A DNA stretch of 64,000 bases from Actinomycetospora cinnamomea (GTDB lineage: Bacteria; Actinomycetota; Actinomycetes; Mycobacteriales; Pseudonocardiaceae): assembly GCF_003096675.1 (NCBI RefSeq), contig NZ_QEKW01000004.1, forward strand, positions 124,001 to 188,000. The letters run 5' to 3'. Within the stretch, counting starts at the first letter, position 1. Every line of letters begins with the position of its first letter. The notes beneath the pieces were generated by a model. That model was not told where the DNA came from. It was given only the letters and a program-made list of their open reading frames with translations, and did not search any database. Below, in pieces: positions 18,087-26,172 of the stretch. A program made the position numbers and the translations under genes.

Positions 18087-18536
18087 GTGAAGCTCATCCT
18101 CACGGCCGACGTCGCCAACCTCGGCGGGCCCGGCGACACCGTCGAGGTCAAGGACGGTTACGGCCGCAACTACCTGCTGCCCCGCGGCCTGGCCATCGTC
18201 GCCACCCGCGGTGCGCAGAAGCAGGTCGAGACGATCCGCCGCACCCAGGAGGGCAAGCGGATCCGCGACCTCGACCACGCCAAGGAGGTGGCCGGCCAGA
18301 TCCAGGGCCTGGGCACCGTGACCGTCACCGGCAAGGCCGGTCAGGGCGGGCGTCTGTTCGGCTCGATCACCCCGGCCGACGTCGTGTCCGCCGTCCGCTC
18401 GCAGGGCGGTCCGAACCTCGACAAGCGGTTCGTCGACATCGCCGGGCACATCAAGTCGACCGGCGACCACACGGTCACCGTGCGCCTGCACCCCGATGTC
18501 GCCGTGGACCTCCCGCTGGACGTCCAGGGCGCCTGA
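18087..18536 (+). CDS. rplI: Ribosomal protein L9
   Basis: L9 binds 23S rRNA near the L1 stalk base and helps maintain reading frame. The 149-residue protein has the N-terminal signature [20 protein letters not shown] with [14 protein letters not shown] central helix and the C-terminal domain follow ([13 protein letters not shown]). The GTG at 18087 follows GAGGGAG at a good distance, 11 nt after the rpsR stop. A perfect 16-bp hairpin ends the operon. Confidence 0.97.
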   Translation: MKLILTADVANLGGPGDTVEVKDGYGRNYLLPRGLAIVATRGAQKQVETIRRTQEGKRIRDLDHAKEVAGQIQGLGTVTVTGKAGQGGRLFGSITPADVVSAVRSQGGPNLDKRFVDIAGHIKSTGDHTVTVRLHPDVAVDLPLDVQGA

Positions 18537-18587
18537 CGGCGCCGACGGGCGAGCTCCGCGCCGTCGCCCGCCCGCACCCACCCCACC

Positions 18588-18622
18588 TCGGGCCCGGCAC
18601 CGCCATGCGGTGCCGGGCCCGA
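18588..18622 (+). terminator. Strong intrinsic terminator of the rpsF-rplI operon
   Basis: A perfect 16-bp stem (18588-18603 with 18607-18622, loop CAT) lies 51 nt after the rplI stop. It is built like the leuS terminator, with no T-tract. Confidence 0.85.
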
Positions 18623-19153
18623 CGTGTGTCCGGGGCCCGCTCACGTCAGCGGCGGGGCCCTCTCGGCGTGCTCCCCCGGATGCCGGGACCCGGTGTCCGT
18701 GTCCTTCGGTGGATCACCGGGGTCACCGCCCGGCGAGCGGGGCCCGCCGCTCGGCTCGACACGCTGCGCGAGCGGGTGAACACACCGGCGACACGCGGTC
18801 CGCGGCGCGCCGCGGCGTCGTCCATCCACTTGTTGTCCACACTGCGCACAACCCGCTGACCTGCGGTGACGTCTCGACAGGAGCGGTTGCCAACAGGTTG
18901 TCCCCAGGTGTGTGCCCACGGCGGGGGTGTGCCCGGTGGACCGATCCCGGCTCTGTCCCCAGGGCATCCCCAGGACCGGCTTGGGCCGCCGTCGACGGGG
19001 CCCTAGCGTGCCGTCGGCGCGGTCGTGACGGCTGCCGTCGTCGACACCGCACCGCCGGTGCGGCGGGGCTGTCGGTGGGCGCTGCTAGAACGGGTGTTCG
19101 ACGGAAGCGAGCCGTGCCGGCGCCGCCGGTCGGTGCGAGCGGAGGGAGCAGTC
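18623..19153 (+). other. Non-coding region before dnaB
   Basis: About 530 bp without a convincing gene. It holds DnaA-box-like sites (18833-18961) and must contain the dnaB promoter. The short frames in it are Arg/Pro-rich and show no family resemblance. The 3' end carries GGAGGGA (19141-19147), the dnaB ribosome binding site. Confidence 0.6.
18833..18906 (+). promoter_or_regulatory. DnaA-box-like sites upstream of dnaB
   Basis: TTGTCCACA at 18833-18841 is an exact match to the high-GC actinobacterial DnaA box. TTGTCCCCA at 18898-18906 differs at one base, and a weaker CTGTCCCCA lies at 18953-18961. The first site is flanked by GTTGT/ACAAC arms 11 nt apart. DnaA could regulate dnaB here, or the sites could act in replication control; both are inference. 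Confidence 0.4.
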
Positions 19154-21751
19154 GTGGCGGTGCTGGACGATCGGGGGACGTCCGGACGGGGTCCGGAGCG
19201 GCCGGGGGCCACGCCCGCGGAGTTCGACCGGCAGCCGCCGCAGGACCTCCCGGCCGAGCAGTCGGTGCTCGGGGCGGTGCTGCTGAGCAAGGACGCCATC
19301 GCCGACGTCGTCGAGATGCTCAAGCCCGACGACTTCTACCGCCCGGCCCACCAGACGATCTACGAGTGCGTGCTGGACCTCTACGGGCGCGGCGAGCCGG
19401 CCGACCCCGTCACCGTCTCCGCCGAGCTCGAGCGCCGCGGCGAGCTGCTGCGCATCGGCGGGGCGCCCTACCTGCACACGCTGATCGCCACGGTCCCCAC
19501 GGCCGCCAACGCCGGCTACTACGCCGAGATCGTCGCCGACCGCGCGATCCTGCGACGCCTCGTCGAGGCGGGCACGCGCATCGTGCAGCTGGGCTACCAC
19601 GGCGCCGAGGGCGCCGACACCGACGATGTCGTCGACCGGGCCCAGGCCGCGGTGTACGAGGTCACCGACCGGCGCGTCACCGAGGACTACGTGGCCCTCG
19701 AGGACGTCCTGCAGCCGACCATGGACGAGATCGACGCCATCGCCTCGCGCGGCGGCGTCTCGTTCGGCGTACCCACCGGTTTCACCGACCTCGACGACGT
19801 CACCAACGGCCTGCACGCCGGCCAGATGATCATCGTCGCGGCCCGGCCGGGAATCGGGAAGGCGCTCGCCCTGGACACTCCGTTGGCGACGCCGGCCGGG
19901 TGGACCTCGATGGGAGAGGTGGCGGTCGGCGACGAGCTGCTCGACGCGGCGGGCCGGCCGACGCGGGTCGTGGCCGCGACGGAGGTCATGCACGACCGGC
20001 CGTGCTACGAGGTCGAGTTCTCCGACGGCACGGTGATCGTCGCGGACGAGTCGCACCAGTGGCTCACCGACACCCGGGCGTCACGACGCTCTCCACGCGT
20101 CTCCGCGAGCGTGCGGACCACAGGAGAGATCGCGGCGACGCTGCGGTGCGCCACGGCCGACCGCCGGATCAACCATTCGGTGCGGACCGCAGCGCCCCTC
20201 CAGCTTCCCGACCGGGAGCTGCTGGTCCCCCCGTACGCCCTCGGCGTCTGGCTCGGTGACGGGACGTCGGCGTCGGCGTCCTTCACCAGCGCCGACCCGG
20301 AGATCGCCGCACACGTCGAGGCGGAGGGCCTCGAGGCGCCCCTCGTCGGACGGCTGCGCTACGGCCTGCGCCTGCCTGCTCATCCATCGCCGCCCGAGCG
20401 GGAGTGTGTGGTGTGCGGCGCGACGTTCCGGCCGGCCACCTCCCAGGTCCGCACGTGCGGCCGGTCGTGTGGGGGCCGCGCCCGGTTCCTCTCCGCGCCG
20501 GTGCCTGCACCGAGGTGCCCCGACTGCGGGGGTCCTTCGTGCGGTCTCGTCCGCTGTCAGGACTGCCGTGACCACCACGGCACGGTCCAGGCGCGCCTGC
20601 GCACGCTCGGTGTCCTGGGTGACAAGCACATCCCCGTCGAGTACCTGCGGGCGTCGGAAGGGCAGCGTCGGGCCCTGCTCGCCGGGCTCCTCGACACCGA
20701 CGGCACGGTCCTCCCGACCGGCGTGGTCCAGTTCGCGGTCACCAACGCCCGGCTGGCCGCCGACGTCGCAGAGCTCATCAGCAGCCTGGGCATGCGCTGC
20801 TCGACGGTCACGAAGGCCGTGGGTGGCCGCAGCGTCGCGACGAGCACGGCCTACCTCGTGACCTTCTCCACGGCTGACGAGGTGTTTCGCCTGGAGCGCA
20901 AGCGCGTCGCTCACAAGGAGCGTCGTCGGGCCGCCGACGAGACACGCACCCGGCTCCGTTACGTGGTCGATGTCCGGCCGGTGCCGTCGGTGCCCGTGCG
21001 TTGCGTCGAGGTCGACAACGACGCACACCTCTACCTCGCGGGGCGGTCGTTGGTCCCGACGCACAATTCGACCCTGGGAATGGATTTTGCTCGGTCGGCG
21101 AGTATAAAACATGGCCTGACCTCGGCGTTCTTCTCCCTGGAGATGGGCCGCACCGAGATCGTCATGCGCCTGCTCTCGGCGGAGGCCAAGATCCGCCTGG
21201 CCGACATGCGCTCCGGCACCATGACCGACGACGACTGGACGCGGCTGGCCCGGCGCATGAGCGAGATCAGCGAGGCGCCGCTGTTCATCGACGACTCGCC
21301 CAACATGACGATCATGGAGATCCGGGCGAAGGCCCGGCGGCTCAAGCAGCGTCACGACCTCAAGCTGATCATTCTCGACTACATGCAGCTGATGACCTCG
21401 GGCAAGAAGGTCGAGTCCCGCCAGCAGGAGGTCTCGGAGTTCTCCCGTCAGCTCAAGCTGCTGGCCAAGGAGCTCGAGGTCCCGCTGGTGGCGATCAGCC
21501 AGCTCAACCGTGGTCCCGAGCAGCGCACCGACAAGAAGCCGATGCTCTCCGACCTCCGCGAGTCCGGGTCGCTGGAGCAGGACGCCGACATGGTCATGCT
21601 CATCAGCCGCCCCGACGCCTTCGAGCGCGACGACCCGCGCGCCGGGGAGGCCGACCTCATCCTCGCCAAGCACCGCAACGGCCCCACGGCGACGATCACC
21701 GTGGCGCACCAGCTGCACTACAGCCGCTTCAGCGACATCGCCCGGGGTTAG
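19154..21751 (+). CDS. dnaB: Replicative DNA helicase DnaB with intein
   Basis: DnaB is the hexameric replication-fork helicase. The 865-residue precursor contains a 402-residue intein (residues 237-638); the spliced product would be 463 residues, normal for DnaB. The N-terminal primase-interacting domain has QSVLGAVLLSKDAI. The Walker A motif ARPGIGK is split by the intein from STLGMDFA, and later helicase motifs include FFSLEMGR, LIILDYMQLM, AISQLNRGPEQR and the final HQLHYSRF. The GTG at 19154 follows GGAGGGA. Without splicing the ATPase site is destroyed, so splicing is essential. The first dozen or so codons after the intein have an odd AT-rich composition. The gene is solitary, as in mycobacteria. 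Confidence 0.96.
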   Translation: MAVLDDRGTSGRGPERPGATPAEFDRQPPQDLPAEQSVLGAVLLSKDAIADVVEMLKPDDFYRPAHQTIYECVLDLYGRGEPADPVTVSAELERRGELLRIGGAPYLHTLIATVPTAANAGYYAEIVADRAILRRLVEAGTRIVQLGYHGAEGADTDDVVDRAQAAVYEVTDRRVTEDYVALEDVLQPTMDEIDAIASRGGVSFGVPTGFTDLDDVTNGLHAGQMIIVAARPGIGKALALDTPLATPAGWTSMGEVAVGDELLDAAGRPTRVVAATEVMHDRPCYEVEFSDGTVIVADESHQWLTDTRASRRSPRVSASVRTTGEIAATLRCATADRRINHSVRTAAPLQLPDRELLVPPYALGVWLGDGTSASASFTSADPEIAAHVEAEGLEAPLVGRLRYGLRLPAHPSPPERECVVCGATFRPATSQVRTCGRSCGGRARFLSAPVPAPRCPDCGGPSCGLVRCQDCRDHHGTVQARLRTLGVLGDKHIPVEYLRASEGQRRALLAGLLDTDGTVLPTGVVQFAVTNARLAADVAELISSLGMRCSTVTKAVGGRSVATSTAYLVTFSTADEVFRLERKRVAHKERRRAADETRTRLRYVVDVRPVPSVPVRCVEVDNDAHLYLAGRSLVPTHNSTLGMDFARSASIKHGLTSAFFSLEMGRTEIVMRLLSAEAKIRLADMRSGTMTDDDWTRLARRMSEISEAPLFIDDSPNMTIMEIRAKARRLKQRHDLKLIILDYMQLMTSGKKVESRQQEVSEFSRQLKLLAKELEVPLVAISQLNRGPEQRTDKKPMLSDLRESGSLEQDADMVMLISRPDAFERDDPRAGEADLILAKHRNGPTATITVAHQLHYSRFSDIARG
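19862..21067 (+). mobile_element. Class 3-type DnaB intein with LAGLIDADG endonuclease and zinc-finger insertion
   Basis: The intein begins with Ala, not Cys or Ser, right after the Walker A Lys, and ends in THN followed by Ser. The class 3 WCT triad is present: Trp303 in block B (HQW), Cys617 in block F (RCVEVDNDAHLYLAG) and Thr636 two residues before the terminal Asn638. The homing endonuclease has both LAGLIDADG motifs (LGVWLGDGT with Asp369; LAGLLDTDG with Asp514/Asp516), so it is probably active. Between them lies a Cys-rich segment (residues 418-477) with CVVC...CGRSC and CPDC...CQDC pairs, likely two zinc fingers that aid DNA binding. Class 3 inteins are known mainly from actinobacterial and phage DnaB. 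Confidence 0.9.
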
Positions 21752-21754
21752 GCG

Positions 21755-22189
21755 TCAGGCGGAGGTGTCCGCGCGTTCCCTGGCGCGGGCGTCGACGTCG
21801 GTCTGCGCGCAGAACCCCCGCCCGCTGCGCTTGAGGCAGAGCAGGCCGAGCAGGACGCCCTGCGCGTCGACAACGGCGAGCCGCCGCCGGTGCGTGGCCA
21901 CCATCGCGCGCCAGGTCTCGAGGAGGTCCTCACCGGGACGCACGACGCGGTCCCCGAGCCGGCCGTACCGTCGCGCGGGGTCGGTGTCCGGAGCGTCGGC
22001 GAGGTCGGCCCGCTCCACGACCGCCACCAGGACGCCGGCGTCCACCAGCAGCACGGCGTGCACGTGGTCGTCGGCGAGTTCGGCGCGGGCGCCGGCGACG
22101 GTCAGGTCCGCCGTGCCCACCTTTGGGCGCGCCAACATCGCGTCGGCGACGCTCCGCCCCGACACCACGTCGACTCCACGGCAGGCCAT
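21755..22189 (-). CDS. CBS-domain protein
   Basis: The product is 144 residues from the ATG at 22189 and consists of two CBS motifs (VADAMLARPKVGTADLTVAG... and LGDRVVRPGEDLLETWRAM...VLLGLLCLK). CBS pairs bind adenosyl nucleotides and act as sensors. The C-terminal extension contains a lone Cys and a charged tail. An in-frame GTG at 22264 would add 25 Pro/Ala-rich residues. It lies downstream of and on the same strand as the molybdopterin oxidoreductase, so it may be co-transcribed with it; a functional link is only suggested by position. It converges with dnaB, whose stop is 4 bp away. Confidence 0.7.
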   Translation of the reverse strand: MACRGVDVVSGRSVADAMLARPKVGTADLTVAGARAELADDHVHAVLLVDAGVLVAVVERADLADAPDTDPARRYGRLGDRVVRPGEDLLETWRAMVATHRRRLAVVDAQGVLLGLLCLKRSGRGFCAQTDVDARARERADTSA

Positions 22190-22271
22190 GACCTGCAGTG
22201 TGCGACGTGGCGGGGGCGGAGCGCACGGTGCGGTTGAGGGAGCGGGCACGGCCGATGCGGTCACGGCCCGC

Positions 22272-24461
22272 TCAGAGTCCGGCCGGCGGCGTCTGGGTGA
22301 GGTCGGTGGCGACGCGTTCGACCTCGACGAGGTTGTCGGAGTACACGCCGGCGTTGCCCAACTGGTTGTGGCGGTCCGCCGTGATCGAGTTGACGGTGCA
22401 CCCGGACGCCTTGTCCTGCCAGTGCCCGACGTGGGCCATGACGAGGCCCTTCATGACGACGTCGTCGAGCACGGCCGGGCCGGAGAACTGCCCGCGGTCG
22501 TTGAACACCCGCACGATCTCGCCGTCGACGATCCCGCGCTCGGCGGCGTCCTCGGGGTGGATCCATACCCGCTGGTCGCCCTGGGCCCGTTGCTTGCTCT
22601 CGGCGTTCGCGTACTGGCTGTTGAGGAAGGCGTGGGGTTTCGGCGACACGATGCTGAGCGGGTAGCGCTTCGCGAGCTCCGGCGCGGAGCCGGGCGACTC
22701 GAACGGCGGGACGTAATCGGGCAGTGGGTCGAGCTCGTCGCCCGGCTGCATCGCCTCGTACATCGAGCGCCAGACCGGGACGACGAAGTTGCCGCCCTCG
22801 GCGAGGCTGGAGCGGAACTCGCACTTGCCCGACGGCGTCGGGAAGTTCCCCTCCGCGTGCGGCGCGCGCTCGTGCGGCAGCCCGACGTCGAGTCGGGCCC
22901 AGCCGGTCTCCTTGAGCGAGTCGTAGGTGATGCCCCGTAACGCGGGGGCGTCCCAGTCGTGGAAGTCGCGGAGCATCTGCTCGTCGGTGCGGTCCCAGTA
23001 GTCGTCCGTGAACCCCATGGTCCGGGCGAGCCGACGGAACAGCTCGGAGTTCGGGACGCACTCGCCGGGCGGGTCGATCGCGGGCTGGTTGAGCGAGATG
23101 TAGAGGTGCCCCCAGGTGACCATGATGTCGAGCTGCTCGGCCTGCATCGTCGCCGGCAGCACGAGGTCGGCGAATTTGGCCGTGTCGTTGACGAAGTGGT
23201 CGCTGACGACGGTGAAGAGGTCGTCGCGCATCAGGCCGGCCATCGTCTTGGCCTGCGCCGGGCCCTGTGAGACGGGGTTGGAGTTGTAGACGAAGAGCGA
23301 TCGGATCGGCGGGTCGAGCTCCATCTCGCCGGTCAGTGCCATGCCGAGGTCCAGCTCGTTGATCACCCGCGTTCCCTCGGGGATCCACTGCGGCATGCAG
23401 ATCGCGTCGAACTTCGTCGGGAACTCCCAGATCGGCATCTCCATCGTGCCGCCGCCGACGTACCGCCATGCCCCCACGAGCGCGGGCAGGCAGGTGATCG
23501 CCCGGATCGCCTGGCCGCCGCCGCGGCTGCGCTCGATGGCGACACCCTGCCGGATCGCGGCCGGCTGGGTGGTGGCGTACTCGCGGGCCAGGACGCGCAC
23601 GTCCTCGGCAGGCACCCCCGTGATCTCCTCCACCCGCTCGGGCGGGTAGTGCACCGCGCGCTCGGCGAGCTCGTCGAAGCCGACGGTGTGGCGCTCGACG
23701 TAGTCGGTGTCGACCAGCCCCTGCACGACGATCTCGTGGATGAGCCCCATCGCCAGGGCGCCGTCGGTGCCGGGCCGGATGCGGATGTGCCAGTCGGCCT
23801 GCCGGGCGGTGCGGGTGCGCACCGGGTCGATCACCACGATCTTGGCGCCCTTCCTGCGCGCCTCGAGGAGGAACGGCCAGCCGTGCAGGTTCGTGCTCGT
23901 CATGTTCATGCCCCACACGACGATGTACTTCGCGTACGCCATCGACTCGATGTCGAGCCCGCCGGTGCCGCCGACGGTCATGTGCCAGGCCGTCGACGAG
24001 CCCGACTCGCAGTAGGTCTTCTCGGCGACGGTCGCGCCGAGACGGTTGAAGAACGCATCGCCCGCCGTCAGCCCGTTGATCACACCCTGGTGTCCCAGAT
24101 AGGCGTGCGGCATGATCGCCTGCGGTCCGTGCTCGGCGATGATGTCCGTCCACCGCGCCCGGATGTCGTCGAGTGCCTCGCCCCAGGTGATCCGCTCGAA
24201 CTCCCCGGCACCCTTCGGCCCGACACGGCGCATCGGGTGGAGCAGCCGGTCGGCCTGGTAATGGTGCTCGGGGAAGTCCTTGAGCTTGACGCAGAGCCCG
24301 CCCCGGGTCATCGGGTGCTCGGGGTCGCCCGTGACGTCGACCAGGCGGCCGTCCTCGACGTGGTAGAGCATCGCGCAGGTGTCGGGGCAGTCGTGGGGGC
24401 ACGCGCCGCGCACGATCGTCAGGTCACGACGGGTGGTCTCGGGGTCCCGTGCGAGCGTCAT
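22272..24461 (-). CDS. Molybdopterin-dependent oxidoreductase, formate dehydrogenase/BisC-like
   Basis: The 729-residue protein belongs to the DMSO-reductase superfamily. The N-terminus carries Cys21, Cys25, Cys29 and Cys57 (C-x3-C-x3-C-x27-C) for one [4Fe-4S] cluster. MGD-binding motifs follow (VVWGMNMTSTNLH, IDPVRTRTA, FVYNSNPVSQGP), and the C-terminal dinucleotide domain ends with NSITADRHNQLGNAGVY. The Mo-ligand position near residue 130 (CESGSS) could be Cys or Ser. No Tat signal is present, so it is probably cytoplasmic. The ATG at 24461 is 9 nt from GGAGG. No electron-transfer subunit or cofactor gene is adjacent, so the substrate (formate or an organic oxide) is unknown. Confidence 0.85.
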   Translation of the reverse strand: MTLARDPETTRRDLTIVRGACPHDCPDTCAMLYHVEDGRLVDVTGDPEHPMTRGGLCVKLKDFPEHHYQADRLLHPMRRVGPKGAGEFERITWGEALDDIRARWTDIIAEHGPQAIMPHAYLGHQGVINGLTAGDAFFNRLGATVAEKTYCESGSSTAWHMTVGGTGGLDIESMAYAKYIVVWGMNMTSTNLHGWPFLLEARRKGAKIVVIDPVRTRTARQADWHIRIRPGTDGALAMGLIHEIVVQGLVDTDYVERHTVGFDELAERAVHYPPERVEEITGVPAEDVRVLAREYATTQPAAIRQGVAIERSRGGGQAIRAITCLPALVGAWRYVGGGTMEMPIWEFPTKFDAICMPQWIPEGTRVINELDLGMALTGEMELDPPIRSLFVYNSNPVSQGPAQAKTMAGLMRDDLFTVVSDHFVNDTAKFADLVLPATMQAEQLDIMVTWGHLYISLNQPAIDPPGECVPNSELFRRLARTMGFTDDYWDRTDEQMLRDFHDWDAPALRGITYDSLKETGWARLDVGLPHERAPHAEGNFPTPSGKCEFRSSLAEGGNFVVPVWRSMYEAMQPGDELDPLPDYVPPFESPGSAPELAKRYPLSIVSPKPHAFLNSQYANAESKQRAQGDQRVWIHPEDAAERGIVDGEIVRVFNDRGQFSGPAVLDDVVMKGLVMAHVGHWQDKASGCTVNSITADRHNQLGNAGVYSDNLVEVERVATDLTQTPPAGL

Positions 24462-24570
24462 GGTCACGTACCTCCGCGAGGGCGGGCCGGTGGTGGCGGT
24501 CCGTCCAGTGACGCAGCACGCAGTGGCCCTCCGATGACCGAGGCGTAAAGGCGGCGTCAACCGCGTGGCG

Positions 24571-25776
24571 TCACCGCCCGACGGGGACCGCGACGACGGC
24601 GGCCAGCCCCAGCAGCGCGACCATGAACCCGACGGTCGCGGGCCAGCCGGCGAGGCCGTAGGCGATGCCGCCGAGGGTCCCGCCCACCGACGAGCCGACG
24701 TAGTACGCGCCCAGGTAGAGCCCCGACGCCACTGCCCGGCCGTGCGCGGCGCGGCGCCCGACCTGCGCGCTGGCGACGGTGTGCGCGGCGAAGAACCCGA
24801 CGGTGAGCAGGGCGAGGCTGGCGACGACCACGGCCAGCCACGAGGTCAGCGTCGCCGCGGCGCCGAGGGCGGCGACCGCGACGGCGCCGAGCAGCACCGT
24901 GCGCGTCCCGAGGCGGTCGGCGAGGCGCCCGGCACGCGTCGAGGTCGCGGTGCCCAGCGCGTAGAGCACGAACACGGCGCCGACGAGGAGCGCGGGCAGC
25001 CGGAAGGGCGGACCGAGCAGCAGGAACGTCACGTAGTTGTAGGCGCAGACGAACACGCCCATCACCAGCAGGCCGACGGCGAACAGGCGGCGCAGCACGG
25101 GGTCGGCGAGGTGCGCGCGGACCTCGCCGAGCAGCGCGCGCCGACCGACGGGTGCGGGGCGGAAGCGGCGCGAGCGCGGCAGCACCGCGGCGAAGGCGGC
25201 GAGGCAGGCCGCCGAGAGCAGCGCGACGCCCGCGAGCGCCCAGCGCCAGGACCCGGTGAGGTCGGCGACGGCACTGACCACCAGCCGGCCGCCGAAGCCG
25301 CCGACCGAGTTCCCGGCGATGTAGAGACCCATGGCCGCGCCGAGGTGCTCGCCGTGCACCTCGTCGGCGAGGTAGGCCATGCCCACCGCGGGCAGCCCGG
25401 CCAGCGCGAGCCCCTCGAGTGCGCGCAGCACGAGCAGGAGCTCCAGTCCCGGTGCCACGGCGGCGGCGAGGCCGAGCACGACCGCCGCGGTCAACGACCA
25501 CACCATGACCGGGCGCCGGCCCCACCGCTCCGACAGGGCGCTCGCGGGGATCACTCCCAGGGCGAGCGCCGCGGTCGTCACCGAGACCGACAGCGACGCC
25601 GTGCCCGGGGTCGTGTCGTACGCCGCGACCAGCGCGGGCAGCAGCGGCTGGGTCGCGTAGAGCAGCGCGAACGTGGTGAAGCCGGCGAAGAACAGGCCGA
25701 CGGCGACCGGACGGAAGCCGGGCTCGCCACGGCGCAGCGCCGCCGGGTCGGTGGCGACCGCGGGCGACGAGGACAT
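24571..25776 (-). CDS. MFS transporter
   Basis: The 401-residue protein has twelve predicted membrane helices and the MFS loop ALSERWGRRPVMVWS after helix 2, with a related loop RAGRLADRLGTRTVLL in the second half. It resembles the YnfM/arabinose-efflux-like group of drug or sugar exporters. The substrate is unknown. The ATG at 25776 has TAGCAT 8 nt upstream on the minus strand, suggesting some leaderless initiation, but it is also only 11 bp downstream of cutA and may be read through from it. Confidence 0.85.
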   Translation of the reverse strand: MSSSPAVATDPAALRRGEPGFRPVAVGLFFAGFTTFALLYATQPLLPALVAAYDTTPGTASLSVSVTTAALALGVIPASALSERWGRRPVMVWSLTAAVVLGLAAAVAPGLELLLVLRALEGLALAGLPAVGMAYLADEVHGEHLGAAMGLYIAGNSVGGFGGRLVVSAVADLTGSWRWALAGVALLSAACLAAFAAVLPRSRRFRPAPVGRRALLGEVRAHLADPVLRRLFAVGLLVMGVFVCAYNYVTFLLLGPPFRLPALLVGAVFVLYALGTATSTRAGRLADRLGTRTVLLGAVAVAALGAAATLTSWLAVVVASLALLTVGFFAAHTVASAQVGRRAAHGRAVASGLYLGAYYVGSSVGGTLGGIAYGLAGWPATVGFMVALLGLAAVVAVPVGR

Positions 25777-25787
25777 CGTTGCCGATG

Positions 25788-26132
25788 CTAACCGCCGGTG
25801 GGCGCCCCCACCTCCTCCGTCACCCACCTCACGTACGGGCCGTGTCCCCCGACGACGGGCAGGACGAGCACCTCCGGCACGTCGTAGGTGTGCTCGGCGA
25901 CGAGGCGGGCGGTGAGGTCGTCGACGCGGCCGGCGTCGGTCTTGACCCAGAGCTGCCACTCCGGCTCCACCGACACCGCGCCCTCCCAGCGGAACACGCT
26001 GCGCACGGGGCCGGCGACCTGCACGCAGGCCGCCAGCCGGGCGTCGACCAGCAGGCGGGCCAGGCGCTCGGCCTCGTCGGCGGAGTCGGTGGTGGTCAGC
26101 ACGACGCGGGTCGTGGTGGCGTCAGCACTCAT
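25788..26132 (-). CDS. cutA: Divalent cation tolerance protein CutA
   Basis: The 114-residue protein is a CutA1 homologue, a trimeric ferredoxin-like protein. Family features are ADEAERLARLLVDARLAACV with the buried Cys, the SVFRWEG strand, EWQLWVKTDA and the C-terminal YVRWV. The protein is cytoplasmic and has been linked to copper tolerance in E. coli; the biochemical role remains debated. The ATG at 26132 is the first codon of the fold. It is encoded upstream of the MFS gene and divergent from the SDR gene (40 bp between starts). Confidence 0.92.
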   Translation of the reverse strand: MSADATTTRVVLTTTDSADEAERLARLLVDARLAACVQVAGPVRSVFRWEGAVSVEPEWQLWVKTDAGRVDDLTARLVAEHTYDVPEVLVLPVVGGHGPYVRWVTEEVGAPTGG

Positions 26133-26172
26133 CGGGGGCCTCCCGGCGATCGGTCCGTGCCACGATGCGCCG

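Noticed and set aside
18605-18859. An 84-residue frame between rplI and dnaB
   Set aside because: Overlaps the terminator and DnaA box, Arg-rich, no ribosome binding site.
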